NCBI RefSeq assembly: GCF_022539665.2 | Contig: NC_081331.1 | Span: forward strand, 7,533,534 to 7,597,533 | Length of the DNA: 64,000 bases | Direction of reading: 5' to 3' | Source: Daphnia carinata | Lineage: Eukaryota; Arthropoda; Branchiopoda; Diplostraca; Daphniidae | In this document: positions 54,138-63,743 of the stretch, piece after piece | Layout: every line of letters begins with the position of its first letter | Numbering within the stretch: position 1 is the first letter of the stretch | The notes under the pieces: model-generated | What the model was told of the DNA's origin: nothing | The model's input: the letters and a program-made list of their open reading frames with translations, nothing else | The model's database searches: none | Translations under genes and position numbers: made by a program

Positions 54138-54572
54138 TTAATTGTGGATGGTGGTGGGGTCGTGCCTCTGCCGTTTTCGACCTGAGTCCCACAGGTCAGG
54201 CGACCAGTTGAAAAGAGGGGGGTGACGCTTCGCCGGATCCAAGTCCAGAATTAGCTTGAGGGTGTTGACAGCTCCTCCCCAGTCCTCGGCGTACAGATTG
54301 GCGTTCAATGTGCGGGTGAGCGCGGCCGTTCCTTCTTCGACACGGCGCTCGTATCGTTGACGCTCGAGCTCCCATGATTCCATGTCGTCGAGCTCTGGGG
54401 ATTGAGGCGTCTGGCTAACGACGTTGGTAGATTTTTCTAGTACTGGAGTCCAATCGTCGTAGATTGGGATGGAAACCATCGGTGCCATTACTTTTTCAGC
54501 TTGCTCGCCGGCACTTAGCCACTCGGAAACTGCCTGGGATTGTTGATTGGTAGAGTTGGCGCACGGGTCCAT
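54138..54572 (-). CDS. Gypsy-B small ORF, 144 aa, unknown function
   Basis: An uninterrupted frame from ATG: MDPCANSTNQQSQAVSEWLS, a middle with heptad-like charge (MESWELERQRYERRVEEGTA), then LKLILDLDPAKRHPPLFNWS and a basic end RKRQRHDP. It lies between integrase and envelope. The acidic-then-basic layout and terminal basic cluster suggest a nuclear or nucleic-acid-associated accessory protein, but I know no homologue. Being intact inside a heavily damaged element is notable, although 144 codons can survive by chance. Confidence 0.5.
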   Translation of the reverse strand: MDPCANSTNQQSQAVSEWLSAGEQAEKVMAPMVSIPIYDDWTPVLEKSTNVVSQTPQSPELDDMESWELERQRYERRVEEGTAALTRTLNANLYAEDWGGAVNTLKLILDLDPAKRHPPLFNWSPDLWDSGRKRQRHDPTTIHN

Positions 54573-54584
54573 TTTTTCAGAAGT

Positions 54585-54974
54585 TTAAATTTGGAGCACG
54601 ATTCGGGTGGACTCGACAACAAGTGTCAAAAACGTTGTGAAGTCCCATAGAAATTTCTCGCTGATAAATACACGACGGCTGTTATGTGATCGTTGACTTT
54701 GTTTCGAAGGGAGAAAAAAAACTCTCCTAATTCCTATAACGCATTGGTAGTCTTCGATTTCTTTGCGGGCGTCCATTTCCAATTCCATGGTTTCGAATTC
54801 CACATTTTACGCATCCACTATTTTTAGTGGACTTTTTTCCATATCCACGTTTTCCGATTCGCTTGTTGTTAGCTCCATATTTTCCATAGTTTCCATTGTT
54901 TGGGTGGAAATCGATTTACGAAATCGATTCTCGAACTTCGAAGGCGTCTCGATAGGGGGACAATGTTCGTCTTT
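54585..54974 (-). other. Frame continuing past integrase stop
   Basis: After the integrase TGA the same frame reads an acidic Met/Glu-rich stretch (METMENMELTTSESENVDME) up to a TAA near 54807, then MEFETMELEMDARKEIEDYQ. It parallels the acidic tail after the gypsy-A integrase, so part of it may be the true end of Pol. Confidence 0.4.
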
Positions 54975-55898
54975 TCATAACATTGTTTCGTACAGGGGTT
55001 TTAGACGGTTAACGTGAGTTCGTTGACAGATGTATGAATTATCAGCAATATCAACTGTATTATTGGAATAAACTTTTACAACTCTATAAGGACCTTTATA
55101 TTTAGAGGTAAATTTCCTACTATCGCCCTCTTTAACTATCCTAATATCTAATAATACTCTATCTCCTACCATATACTGTTTTACATTCGCTCTTTTATTA
55201 TATTGTTCCCTTTGGCGTTTTCTTGCTTTTTCACTCTCCTCACGGAGAGAACTATAACGCAAGCGTTCAGTTAAGTTACCCACGTAATCCGATGCGGAGG
55301 TAAATGTCTTTGGGGAAACGCTAAGGAATTCATTAATAGGTATATTGGGATCTCTACCGTGCAGTAAATAATATGGGGTTTCGCAAGTCGAAGAATGGAC
55401 AGAACTACGGTAAGCGAATAAAACATCATCCAGCATATCCTCCCAATTTTCATGCTCCCCATCTTTTAATTCCTTTCGCAACATTGTTGTTAACGTTCGA
55501 TTAAATCGTTCAGTCTCTCCGTTGCTAGCTGGATTATAAGCAGTTGTTAATTTTTGATCAATTTTTAATTTTTTACAGAAATAACGGAATAACTTGGACG
55601 TAAAATTGGTTCCACGATCGGAATGAATAGCTTTAGGCATACCATGTCGAACTACAATTGTCTTATATACGCAATCTGCTATCGTCTGCGTGGTTTGATC
55701 TTTTAAAGCAACTGCTTCTACCCATCGGCTGAAATAATCGGTAATAACTAAAATATAACTATTTCCATTAGGTGAAATTGGCGTAATAGGACCCAAAAAG
55801 TCCATCCCAATGACTTGGAAAGAAGCCTTTGCTATTTCATCGCCTCTAGTGACGCCGGCACAAATCATGATTTTGTTAAAAAAAACTCTGAGTACCAC
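54975..55898 (-). CDS. pol: Gypsy-B integrase core and C-terminal domain
   Basis: 307 codons open. Core motifs: MDFLGPITPISPNGN, DYFSRWVEAVALKDQT, HSDRGTNFTSKLFRYFC and TTAYNPASNGETERFNRTL, giving the D-D-E triad. The C-terminal part has RKRQREQYNKRANVKQYMVG, DRVLLDIRIVKEGDSRKFTS and THVNRLKPLYETML. The N-terminal zinc domain is absent because foreign DNA starts just upstream (about 55868), and the first 15 or so codons of the frame belong to that filler. It would act on cDNA in the nucleus if the missing part were present. Confidence 0.9.
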   Translation of the reverse strand: MVLRVFFNKIMICAGVTRGDEIAKASFQVIGMDFLGPITPISPNGNSYILVITDYFSRWVEAVALKDQTTQTIADCVYKTIVVRHGMPKAIHSDRGTNFTSKLFRYFCKKLKIDQKLTTAYNPASNGETERFNRTLTTMLRKELKDGEHENWEDMLDDVLFAYRSSVHSSTCETPYYLLHGRDPNIPINEFLSVSPKTFTSASDYVGNLTERLRYSSLREESEKARKRQREQYNKRANVKQYMVGDRVLLDIRIVKEGDSRKFTSKYKGPYRVVKVYSNNTVDIADNSYICQRTHVNRLKPLYETML

Positions 55899-56281
55899 AA
55901 CTTTGGGATATAGGGAAGTATTTTTTTCAGTTGGTATAATTAAAAAAAAAATTTCTTCAAGTAGAGTAATAAACGGCGCGTCGTTTGAAAAAAAAAACTT
56001 AATTTTAACTTGTTCCGAAGTATTTTATTTCGATTGTAGAAAACGCCGGTTTTAACATGGCGTTTATGGGGGTTAGTTGAGTGTACCTAATGAAGTGAAC
56101 GATACTTTACCGCCCTAAGTGTAACTCCTATTTTTTTTTCATGTGTGTAAAACTTGTAGAGTGTTATTTCTCCTGATAGAGGAAAAAAGAAAAAAAATCT
56201 AGCTCTAACTGTTAAAAAGATATTTAATTTTTCCCGAGACACGTAGCGCCATAAGAATACATTGAAAAAAGAGGGGTGTAC
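55868..56281. other. Filler DNA replacing RT, RNase H and integrase zinc domain
   Basis: About 414 bases with no coding signal, rich in A/T runs. They join RT just after the VEKKNGEVQ block on one side and the integrase core on the other, so about 2 kb of pol is missing. GTGTACCTAAT occurs at 56081 and again at 56276 at the right edge. A non-autonomous insertion plus deletion, or a repair patch, would explain it. Confidence 0.6.
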
Positions 56282-56759
56282 CTAATCGTTTGGTGGGTAC
56301 TGTACTTCTCCATTTTTCTTTTCTACTAAGACCAAGGGTGAAGCCCATGGGGAATGTAAATATTGAATAACACCAGCGTCCAGCATTTCTTGAACTTTAT
56401 CATCTAATAATTTCCTTTGGTTGTTTGTAACTCTGTATGGGCGTTGTCTAATGGGGCCTCGTCCCTGTGTATCAATCGTGTGTTTTATAAGGTTGGTGTT
56501 TCCTAATTCCGAATCTTTGGACGCGAACAAGTCGTGAAAGTCGGTTAGTAATTTTGAAAGCGGTGCCTGAAATTCAGGATCTACTTCTGCAATTAAAACT
56601 GGCTCAGCTTCTGCTTTAGGATTATCGTCCGATTCCGCTAAAGAAATTTTCCCGATAACATTATTAATTATTTCAATTATGCCTAATTTAGTGTTCCTAG
56701 GAATTTTGATTTGATGTAGCGAATGATTCTCGATCAAAATTTTATAAGTTCCATCTCCC
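56282..56759 (-). pseudogene. pol: Gypsy-B protease-RT linker and RT start (truncated)
   Basis: Reads TYKILIENHSLHQIKIPRNT, LSKLLTDFHDLFASKDSELG, HTIDTQGRGPIRQRPYRVTN and LHSPWASPLVLVEKKNGEVQ, then breaks. These match the same region of gypsy-A. The left edge meets the inverted terminus at 56760, and the frame on the other side of that insertion (61970 onward) continues the same protein. Confidence 0.85.
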
Positions 56760-56960
56760 CCCACATAGCACAATTCGGTCCCACGGACATCCGTGGTATA
56801 TCCTAGTTGGATAACGGTGACATCTTACGGACATCCGTAGAACTGCCTGACCTCCGAGTTGGATGTCCTTCAGCGACTGAATATTGGAAGACCTCCCGGG
56901 AATATGCCGATTGATATCCGAGGGACGTCCTGCTGGGCGGGAAAAGGACAAGCCGTGGAC
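56760..56960 (+). repeat. Left terminal and subterminal repeats
   Basis: After the terminal CCCACATAGCACA come ACGGACATCCGTGG, TTACGGACATCCGTAG, GTTGGATGTCCTT and GGGACGTCCTG. Several are palindromic around GGACATCCGT-type cores, as expected for transposase-binding arrays. Confidence 0.75.
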
Positions 56961-58420
56961 ATGTATCAATTATGCAAAAATACCTTTGTTTTACCAATTA
57001 AAATAATTCCAAAATGGCAAATAACGCAAACGAAGAAAGAAGTTGAGGGTTCATGAGCACACTAATGTTCTCTAGCTGAAAGCATTCCTGACTAGAGATG
57101 GCTCTTCTAATCCTCCCCTCCCCCGCTCCCAAGAACTGAGTAATGAATTAAGTAAAACAAAAGAATTGCATTGTTACAAGAAATTTCTTTGTATTGAGAA
57201 TGATGACATAAATACCACAAGATAACATTTTACTGTTTACTTCAAACGAGAAAAAAACACCAATGAATTGCATAAAATTAAACAACCCTCGCATTATTTT
57301 TCTCTTTTCTTTGCAGTTGCGCAGTAAAGCCAGTCACCTTGGTGGCATTCAGTTCTGTTATTATTGGTTGAGTCCTTTCGCGGCCCCTATAATGAAAAAT
57401 ATTAGACACTATTTAAATCTATCACTTTACCCATTATACTTTTAATAGATTTACCATCATGTTTTCCGAAGTTCTGAGCAGTCTATTGTTATCACAGTTT
57501 CCATTACATTTCAATAATGGGCTGTTTGAAATGGGTGGAATGTGATTTTCAGAAGCATTTGAAATACTTGATGACCAATGATTTCCTCTGCAGTCTATAT
57601 AACAAACAAACAAACAAAATAAAAATCCAAAACATAAAAACTGTATATATAAGTTTGAATAGTATATACTACCATTATTCATTCTCAACCTCTTTTCCTT
57701 ATTAGTACATACATTATTATTGCAACTATTTAAGGTAGAAAACCAAGTAATGAATTTGACGAACGCCCAACTGGTGTGCCTTGTAAAAAATAAACAAAAT
57801 TAGCGTTAGTTTAAAATTGTAAGTGGAACTGGGAATTCTAATAGAAAAGATTTGGTAAGGTAAGGTTTTATTTTGTATATTATGTAAATTTTACTTAGTA
57901 GTTACCTATACGAGACGGCAGGGGCAAAGAAGTTGGAGGTGGGGACTCCTCTTCGGAATCGTTTAACAAAGCACCCTGTCAACACCAAGAAACAAAATTA
58001 ATTGAATTAAGCGTAAGCGAAGATCAATTGCCAAAAAAATAATTAGAAATAGTAATAGCTTTCAAGCGTCCTGAAGAACTGATTAAAACATCGTTGGCCA
58101 AAACCCCTTATCAACGCTCGCGATAAAAGAAAATTAACTAAGACAAAAACAAAGATCAATGGCCAAAAACAATAATTAAGAAATAACAGAAGCATTAGAG
58201 CGGCTGGTAAAAACAGTTAAAAAAATTGTCGGGTAAAGCCCCCTTTCGAAACCCACAAAGAAAAAAAGAAATTAGTAAGGCTTAAAAAAAGTTCAGTTTA
58301 AAAAAATGAAAAGAATTAATAAAAGTGGAGTGAAGAAACAAAGCAATTCATCACGCATGGAAAAGTAACACACCCCATAATTTAAATAATAGTCAAATAA
58401 CTCTTTCTAAAGTATTTCTA
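56961..58420. other. Interior without recognised genes
   Basis: AT-rich. A loosely repeated AAAGATCAATGGCCAAAA-type phrase occurs around 58020-58170. No coding signal. Confidence 0.4.
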
Positions 58421-58425
58421 ATCCT

Positions 58426-58557
58426 AGTCGGCCTATGTCCCGACTAAGATATTCATCTAACTGAAGGTCCACTGACCATGGCCAGACAATTGGTTTCACG
58501 ACGACACTGTGAAACCAATCCCGATACCTGTGCCCATTGAGATGACAAGTCTCAATG
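58426..58557. ncRNA. Cluster of perfect stem-loops, candidate structured RNA
   Basis: Three perfect hairpins in 132 bases: AGTCGG/CCGACT (58426-58445, loop 8), ATTGGTTTCAC/GTGAAACCAAT (58489-58519, loop 9) and CATTGAGA/TCTCAATG (58535-58557, loop 7). A weaker GGTC-CACT-GACC lies between the first two. The block is GC-richer than its surroundings. On the minus strand GGTTCGAGTGCT, downstream at about 58567-58578, resembles a Pol III B-box. No known RNA family recognised. Confidence 0.4.
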
Positions 58558-59709
58558 CCCTTAAACTTATAGTAACAATGCCAGCACTCGAACCGTTGCC
58601 TATCCGTTCCGAGCCTGATACACCGTGTCTGGGATCGGCCCAGCCCTAGTTAAATGAAAAATAGACTTACGGTTTGCGCATCCGTTTTTATCCACAATAA
58701 GGGGTCTCAGCAGGAAGACTACGCAACTGGGCAGGAACGCAGCTGGGCAGGAACGCAGCGGTTCGCTGGACAGGATCGAGAGCACCACTTTTTCACAGCA
58801 CTGAAAGTATTCCGTAAAGGCACAGCACACAGAGTAAGAGAAGCACTAATAGAAGCACTGTTAACGAAGAAAGTCACAAAAGCGAAATTCACTAGTTAGT
58901 TTAGTTTTTAGTTAGTTACACGAAAACGCAGACCAGACACAGCAGAAACAAGAACCTGTTCAGTGAACAACTAAACGATGACTGGCAAAAACGCTGAACC
59001 AGCATGCGAAAATTGGAAAATCGGAACTACCATTTTTTATCATTTCAGCTCTCTTTCCCTAAACCCCGGGGAATGGTTACATCTAAAAAATCTTTTTATA
59101 TAAATTGCTTCAATTATTGAAGCTTGAGTATTGAGTTTTTTTACAAGTATATAGTTTAAACATTATTGTAAGTTTTTAAAGCCCGTTTAAATAATAATTT
59201 TGAATTATTTAAAAAACAGCAAAAAAAATCTGGCAAACATTGTGTTACTAATGCTTAATCCTAAATTCCAATTCAGTTGGCGATTGTTAAAGAAACGTCT
59301 GCTCGAGTGAGACATCAGAATCAGGCAAGTTTATATTTACTGTAGTTTATTTTGGTTAATATTACATTTTTTCTTATATTTAGATATCAGAGATCGACAA
59401 TTTATACTTTAAAGGATTATTTACCACTGCTATCAGAGATATTTAGAGCGAATGTGAAAGCAGAGCTAATGTGGCACTGATGGCAAGGTGGCCGATTTAA
59501 GTCGCGGAAATCAACACTTGAAAAAAGAAGTTCCTACTAGCTATCAGAGAATGACGTCGACGACACCTACAGAAGGGTAGTTCTAGTTGGAACGAATTTG
59601 AAATTGCCTTGCATTCCACCAGATGCTGGAGGTGATTTTCAATCATTTTCGTTATTTACAAATACTTTTGAATTGCTACGGTTTATTGAATCCCTGTTTC
59701 ATTTTCCAG

Positions 59710-61520
59710 ATATATTATGAGTATTTCACTTGGAGTAAAAATGGTGTTCTGCTGCCTGACCGTTCTTCGACTGCCCTTCAATCTTGTCTTATTATCCAGA
59801 GTGACTTATTTCTTTCCCCTGTGAGTAATTTTGCATACCTTTTTATACCTAAGCAAATATCATTCGACCGTATTGCACAAGTAACATATTTACGTTTAAT
59901 AACCTGTGTACACACTGTCACGCCTGTGTAACGTTATTTCTCTTCTTTTAGCATAGAACGTGTTGCGGAGGATGATGAGGGAAACTACTGGTACAGCGTC
60001 CAGTCTCACACTCCACAGACAACTAGCTACTCCGTCCAAGTTTAAGGTCTGTATAATGTAACTACATAATTATATTGCAATTGTTTCACACTGGTGTGGC
60101 AACATAACTAGCAAACATAGCCGGATCCCTTTGCGAAGGTTGTACCGCATTTGGCAAATATGTGGCATATTCTACTGGACCGAAAAAAACATGTGCCTAA
60201 TAGGTAGCTAACAAAAGAACATTGCTGACTGGAATAATTGAAATCGCAGCGAGCAGGATGGGCCTTGAAATTTTTATTTTCCTTCTAATATGGTGATTTC
60301 CACCAACCATGAGCGCTTCGGCATCAGCAGAAAAAGAAAAGAGAAAGGGTGGGGTCGTGCGTCCGTGAGCTTGTGTCGCCAGTCTGGCTAATGCCAACGG
60401 ATATGACGCTCAGTGGCATCATGTCTACCATTTTTTAAAAAGCTGAATGACCTCTTTCTCTGTTTACTATAGGCCATGTATTTTTCTTTCTCAATTTCCC
60501 ACCAATTGTACCGCAGAAGGCTATTCCTGAATGTACGGTTTACTAACCCGGTATACGACGTCATCTGTTATCTGATTATATTTAATCCTGCCACACTATA
60601 GTGGCATTGTTTGAACTTTTTCACGCCAATCCGTGAAAAGCGTGATCACATCATTGATGGCTCGTTTTTTAAATTGTGCTATTTATTGTAAGGGACCGTG
60701 AAATTTTGCGGTAGATCAAGAAACGTACTTTACAACTCCATACTCTTCTCTTTATACTTCATTTTACAACTGACAGCAATTACATTTACGATCAACGTAA
60801 TGACATCAGTTAAGTAAACCGAGAGGAATAATGTCATAGATTCCATTCTATAAAGGATCAGATGGGCATTTCATTTCAACGTCCTATCGTGCTGCTCTAT
60901 ATCACTTTAAATTTTTGCTCATCTATTTAGGATTATAATTATAGATCTAATGATTGTACACTTGTTTCTCTCTTGTTAACGGGTGGATGTGGTTCAATGA
61001 TCGGGGGCTCGGCGGACCGCAGTTCCTGCTGCAATCGAGGAACTACTCCATCACGGTGGCAACTCACCACTACCAACTACAAGAAGGTAGCGATTTAGAC
61101 CTTACCTGCATGGCCAGCGGGCGGCCTCTGCCTACAATCACATGGAAATATCAAGTAATATTTCTTCTTCATTTCATCAGCAATTAGTATCGTAATAACC
61201 ATATTCATATGATTTAAATCGATGTCATTCTATCTAAAAGGGAAAAGTGCTTAGCGCCGAAGAGTCAATCGTTGATGTTTAGCAGAAGGTATCCAGTGTA
61301 CATCGGATCGTTAGTGCCCACAGACTGGATGCCGGCTCCTACTTTAGCGAGGTAATTGTTATTGTTTATGCTGGTAAGGATAAAAGGCCTCATTTACTTG
61401 TCTTTCTTTTTTATTTATTTATTTCAGGCGGATAACGGCGTTGATCTCCCAGCAAGTGCTTCCTTCGTTAAAACGTCTTTTAGTCGCGTGAAATTTATGC
61501 ATCTTCTTATTTGACAAAAA
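59710..61520 (+). pseudogene. Captured exons of an immunoglobulin-domain gene (broken)
   Basis: Several short coding blocks with splice-like borders. 59710-59820: YFTWSKNGVLLPDRSSTALQ, bounded by TTTTCCAG and GTGAGT. From 59952: ERVAEDDEGNYWYSVQSHTP, the D-x-G-x-Y-x-C strand of an Ig fold with Tyr for Cys. About 61003-61153: QFLLQSRNYSITVA and QEGSDLDLTCMASGRPLPTI ending TWKYQ before GTAATA, the first half of an I-set domain. About 61240-61349: VSSVHRIVSAHRLDAGSYFS with Ser for Cys and an upstream TAG. From 61429 after TTTCAG: ADNGVDLPASASF. Extracellular adhesion or receptor proteins carry such domains. Lost cysteines and a stop show decay. Confidence 0.7.
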
Positions 61521-61814
61521 TTGATTAAGATTTGGTGAGATAAATATATCATAATGTGCAATGTGTTACGTAATGTGTTTAACGTTTTGTCTGTCATGTT
61601 ATTTGCCTTGGGCTAATTTTTAATAAAATAATTTTTTTCAACGAGAGTTCAATTTTATAAAGAACATTTATACGTATGGTCATCCTTTACAAAGCTTTTT
61701 AATGATGAATCCAAATCTAAAAGGCTTTTCGAAAACGATTTAAAACATGGTTAATTTTTTTTAACAACGTTTATTTCGAAAAAAGAAAATATTTGAAACT
61801 CTTCTTTGCTGTTG

Positions 61815-61969
61815 TAGGGACGTCCTCAGGATCTTGTTTTGGCACCTCCACCGGGCTTCAAATTCTAATAGCCGACGGACATCCATGGAACAACCCGATA
61901 TGGCACAGGATATCTAACGGATGTTCGGATCCCAGTCGGACATCCGACGGCAGAGATGTGCTATGTGGG
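61815..61969 (-). repeat. Right terminal and subterminal repeats
   Basis: GGGACGTCCTC, GACGGACATCCATGG, TAACGGATGTTCGGATCC, TCGGACATCCGACGG, then the terminal TGTGCTATGTGGG: the left end in mirror image. Confidence 0.75.
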
Positions 61970-62495
61970 CCGATACGTTTCCTATAAACTCTTCGATAAA
62001 AATACCTACTGGTAAAATGTCTGCTGGGGTAAATATAAATGCTGTATTAGGCGGGACATACGGAAATGAACCCTTCATCTGCGCTGCAATTACCATCGAC
62101 GTCTGACGAGATAACGTCGTCTTTTTGACCGTTGTAACTGCCATATTCGGTACCTCAGAGATGGCTGATACCTGCTCATCCCTTGCTAGGTAAATACTTC
62201 TGGCTTCTCCATCAAGCCGAAATCCGTGCTTCTGGATTGCATCCCATCCCTACATCATACAAATCGAAGTCAAGCTGACTGCAGATCACCTGACCTCTAG
62301 GGGGTAACGTATTAAATAATCTCTCGTGGATAATACTTTTAGACGCGCCTGTATCAAATAATGCTTGTACCGGAATCTGAAAAATCTTCAATGGATTTCT
62401 AGGGGTCGATTCATTCGTAATAGTGGTTAATTTCGCGACTTGTCGGGGTTTTATGCGAGGATCGTTATCAACTGACCCGAAGCTACAGTTGATAG
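61970..62495 (-). pseudogene. pol: Gypsy-B protease (frameshifted)
   Basis: Continues from gag: IPVQALFDTGASKSIIHERL has the DTGA active site of a retroviral-type aspartic protease, and PRGQVICSQLDFDLYDVGMG follows. A frameshift near 62225 leads into MAVTTVKKTTLSRQTSMVIA and FIFTPADILPVGIFIEEFIG, which runs up to the inserted element at 61969. Confidence 0.8.
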
Positions 62496-63743
62496 CTACT
62501 GGTTTCCCTGATGTTGAGGGGGGCCTGGAATATTGGACCGTTGAGAGTTTCTATATTTCGGACAGTTATTAGATTTATGCCCAATCTCGCGACAAGAATA
62601 GCAGACGGGAGGCTGAGCTTGTTCCAGAGTTTGGCGCTGAAGTTGACGACAATTGGATTGAGTGTGTCCGCGGTAACCACAAAAATTAAAAATTATTACT
62701 TGTTGATCTGATCTGTTATTACAATTGTTAGATGACCTCGGAAAAGATGGCATGCCTGGCGCAGATCTGTTTGGGAATCTAGCTGGTTGGTAAGAATTAT
62801 TTGTGTTATTAGGGCGATAACTGGGAGGCCTCCAGCTTCTATCTTGATTAACGTTATTTGGCTGAAATGATACTTGTTTCCTATAAGGAACGCCTGGTGG
62901 AGTAGAAGAACAATCTTTCCTATCCTTTTGGAGTTTTTTTACAGCCTGTGTGAGTTCGTGAAGAATATCCTTAATCTCATCTTTCTCCGGCTTTGGATTA
63001 TCCTCTTGCTTATGGCTATGGCGGACATTAGCAATGGCATTGTTTACAATTTCCTTCTGATCGATCAACATTTGCTTAAGTTCTCTTAATTCTGAATCTT
63101 TTGCGCCAAAGGATTCGTCAATTGCCCTAACAAATTCATGCTTCTTAATGTCTGTTTCCAAGGCTTCCAGCCGAACGGCGTAAACGCGAGTTGCTGCTAC
63201 GAGCTCGTGAAAATCTTTGAATTCCTTATATCTGACCTTAGCTTGCAATTTTGAATCCAATCCTTCAATAAATTTCTGCATGAGAATAACTGCGAAAGAT
63301 TTTTCCATATAACCATCAGGATATGCCTTTTTAAAAATTTCCTGTAGACGATGAGCATAGTCTGCAATTATTTCTCCAGGTTTACGTTTAGCTTTATTGA
63401 ATTTCTTAATGTATACATCAACATTTTCATCCCCGTGTAAGTGATCGAGCAAAGCCGTTTTAATGGAACCATAGTCGTATGGATGTTTTTTAATTAAGGT
63501 TTGTATGACTGAAAAAGCTTTATCTGTTAATTTTGCACGCATCATCTGAATAATTTTTCCTTCAGACCATCCTGCCCCATCAACTATACTCTCAAAAGAT
63601 TCTAGCAAAGAGTCAAAGCGAGAAATTGGACTTCCGGAAAAAGGAGGGAGAAGTTGTAAACGTGAAAAGGTATGCTGGTTGTTCTGCAAATCGTTCAAAT
63701 CATTAACTGTAGCTGCCCTGGTAGGGGAATAAGAGTAAGCCAT
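62496..63743 (-). CDS. gag: Gypsy-B Gag, 415 codons
   Basis: Forms the cytoplasmic particle and binds RNA. Starts MAYSYSPTRAATVNDLNDLQ. The capsid region includes LLPPFSGSPISRFDSLLESF, GWSEGKIIQMMRAKLTDKAF, YIKKFNKAKRKPGEIIADYA and LMQKFIEGLDSKLQAKVRYK. A charged helical linker and an Asn/Pro-rich stretch follow, then two zinc-knuckles: FCGYRGHTQSNC (first Cys replaced by Phe two residues earlier) and CYSCREIGHKSNNC. No internal stop. The stretch upstream to 64000 is also coding-like in overlapping frames, so the true start may be further out. Confidence 0.85.
   Translation of the reverse strand: MAYSYSPTRAATVNDLNDLQNNQHTFSRLQLLPPFSGSPISRFDSLLESFESIVDGAGWSEGKIIQMMRAKLTDKAFSVIQTLIKKHPYDYGSIKTALLDHLHGDENVDVYIKKFNKAKRKPGEIIADYAHRLQEIFKKAYPDGYMEKSFAVILMQKFIEGLDSKLQAKVRYKEFKDFHELVAATRVYAVRLEALETDIKKHEFVRAIDESFGAKDSELRELKQMLIDQKEIVNNAIANVRHSHKQEDNPKPEKDEIKDILHELTQAVKKLQKDRKDCSSTPPGVPYRKQVSFQPNNVNQDRSWRPPSYRPNNTNNSYQPARFPNRSAPGMPSFPRSSNNCNNRSDQQVIIFNFCGYRGHTQSNCRQLQRQTLEQAQPPVCYSCREIGHKSNNCPKYRNSQRSNIPGPPQHQGNQ

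Larger units (their letters stand above)
56760..61969. mobile_element. 5.2-kb element with inverted ends, carrying Ig-domain exons
   Basis: Bounded by CCCACATAGCACA at 56760 and its inverse TGTGCTATGTGGG at 61957-61969. Both ends carry clusters of GGACATCC/GGATGTCC-type motifs over about 200 bases. It interrupts a single gypsy-B reading frame whose two halves abut its ends. No target duplication is visible, and I find no transposase inside, so it is non-autonomous. The cargo includes hairpins at 58426-58557 and degenerate Ig exons at 59710-61520. I do not recognise the superfamily. Confidence 0.75.

Noticed and set aside
58426-58640. tRNA or 5S rRNA gene in the hairpin cluster
   Set aside because: No cloverleaf with acceptor stem and no 5S internal boxes in order; only a partial B-box on the minus strand.
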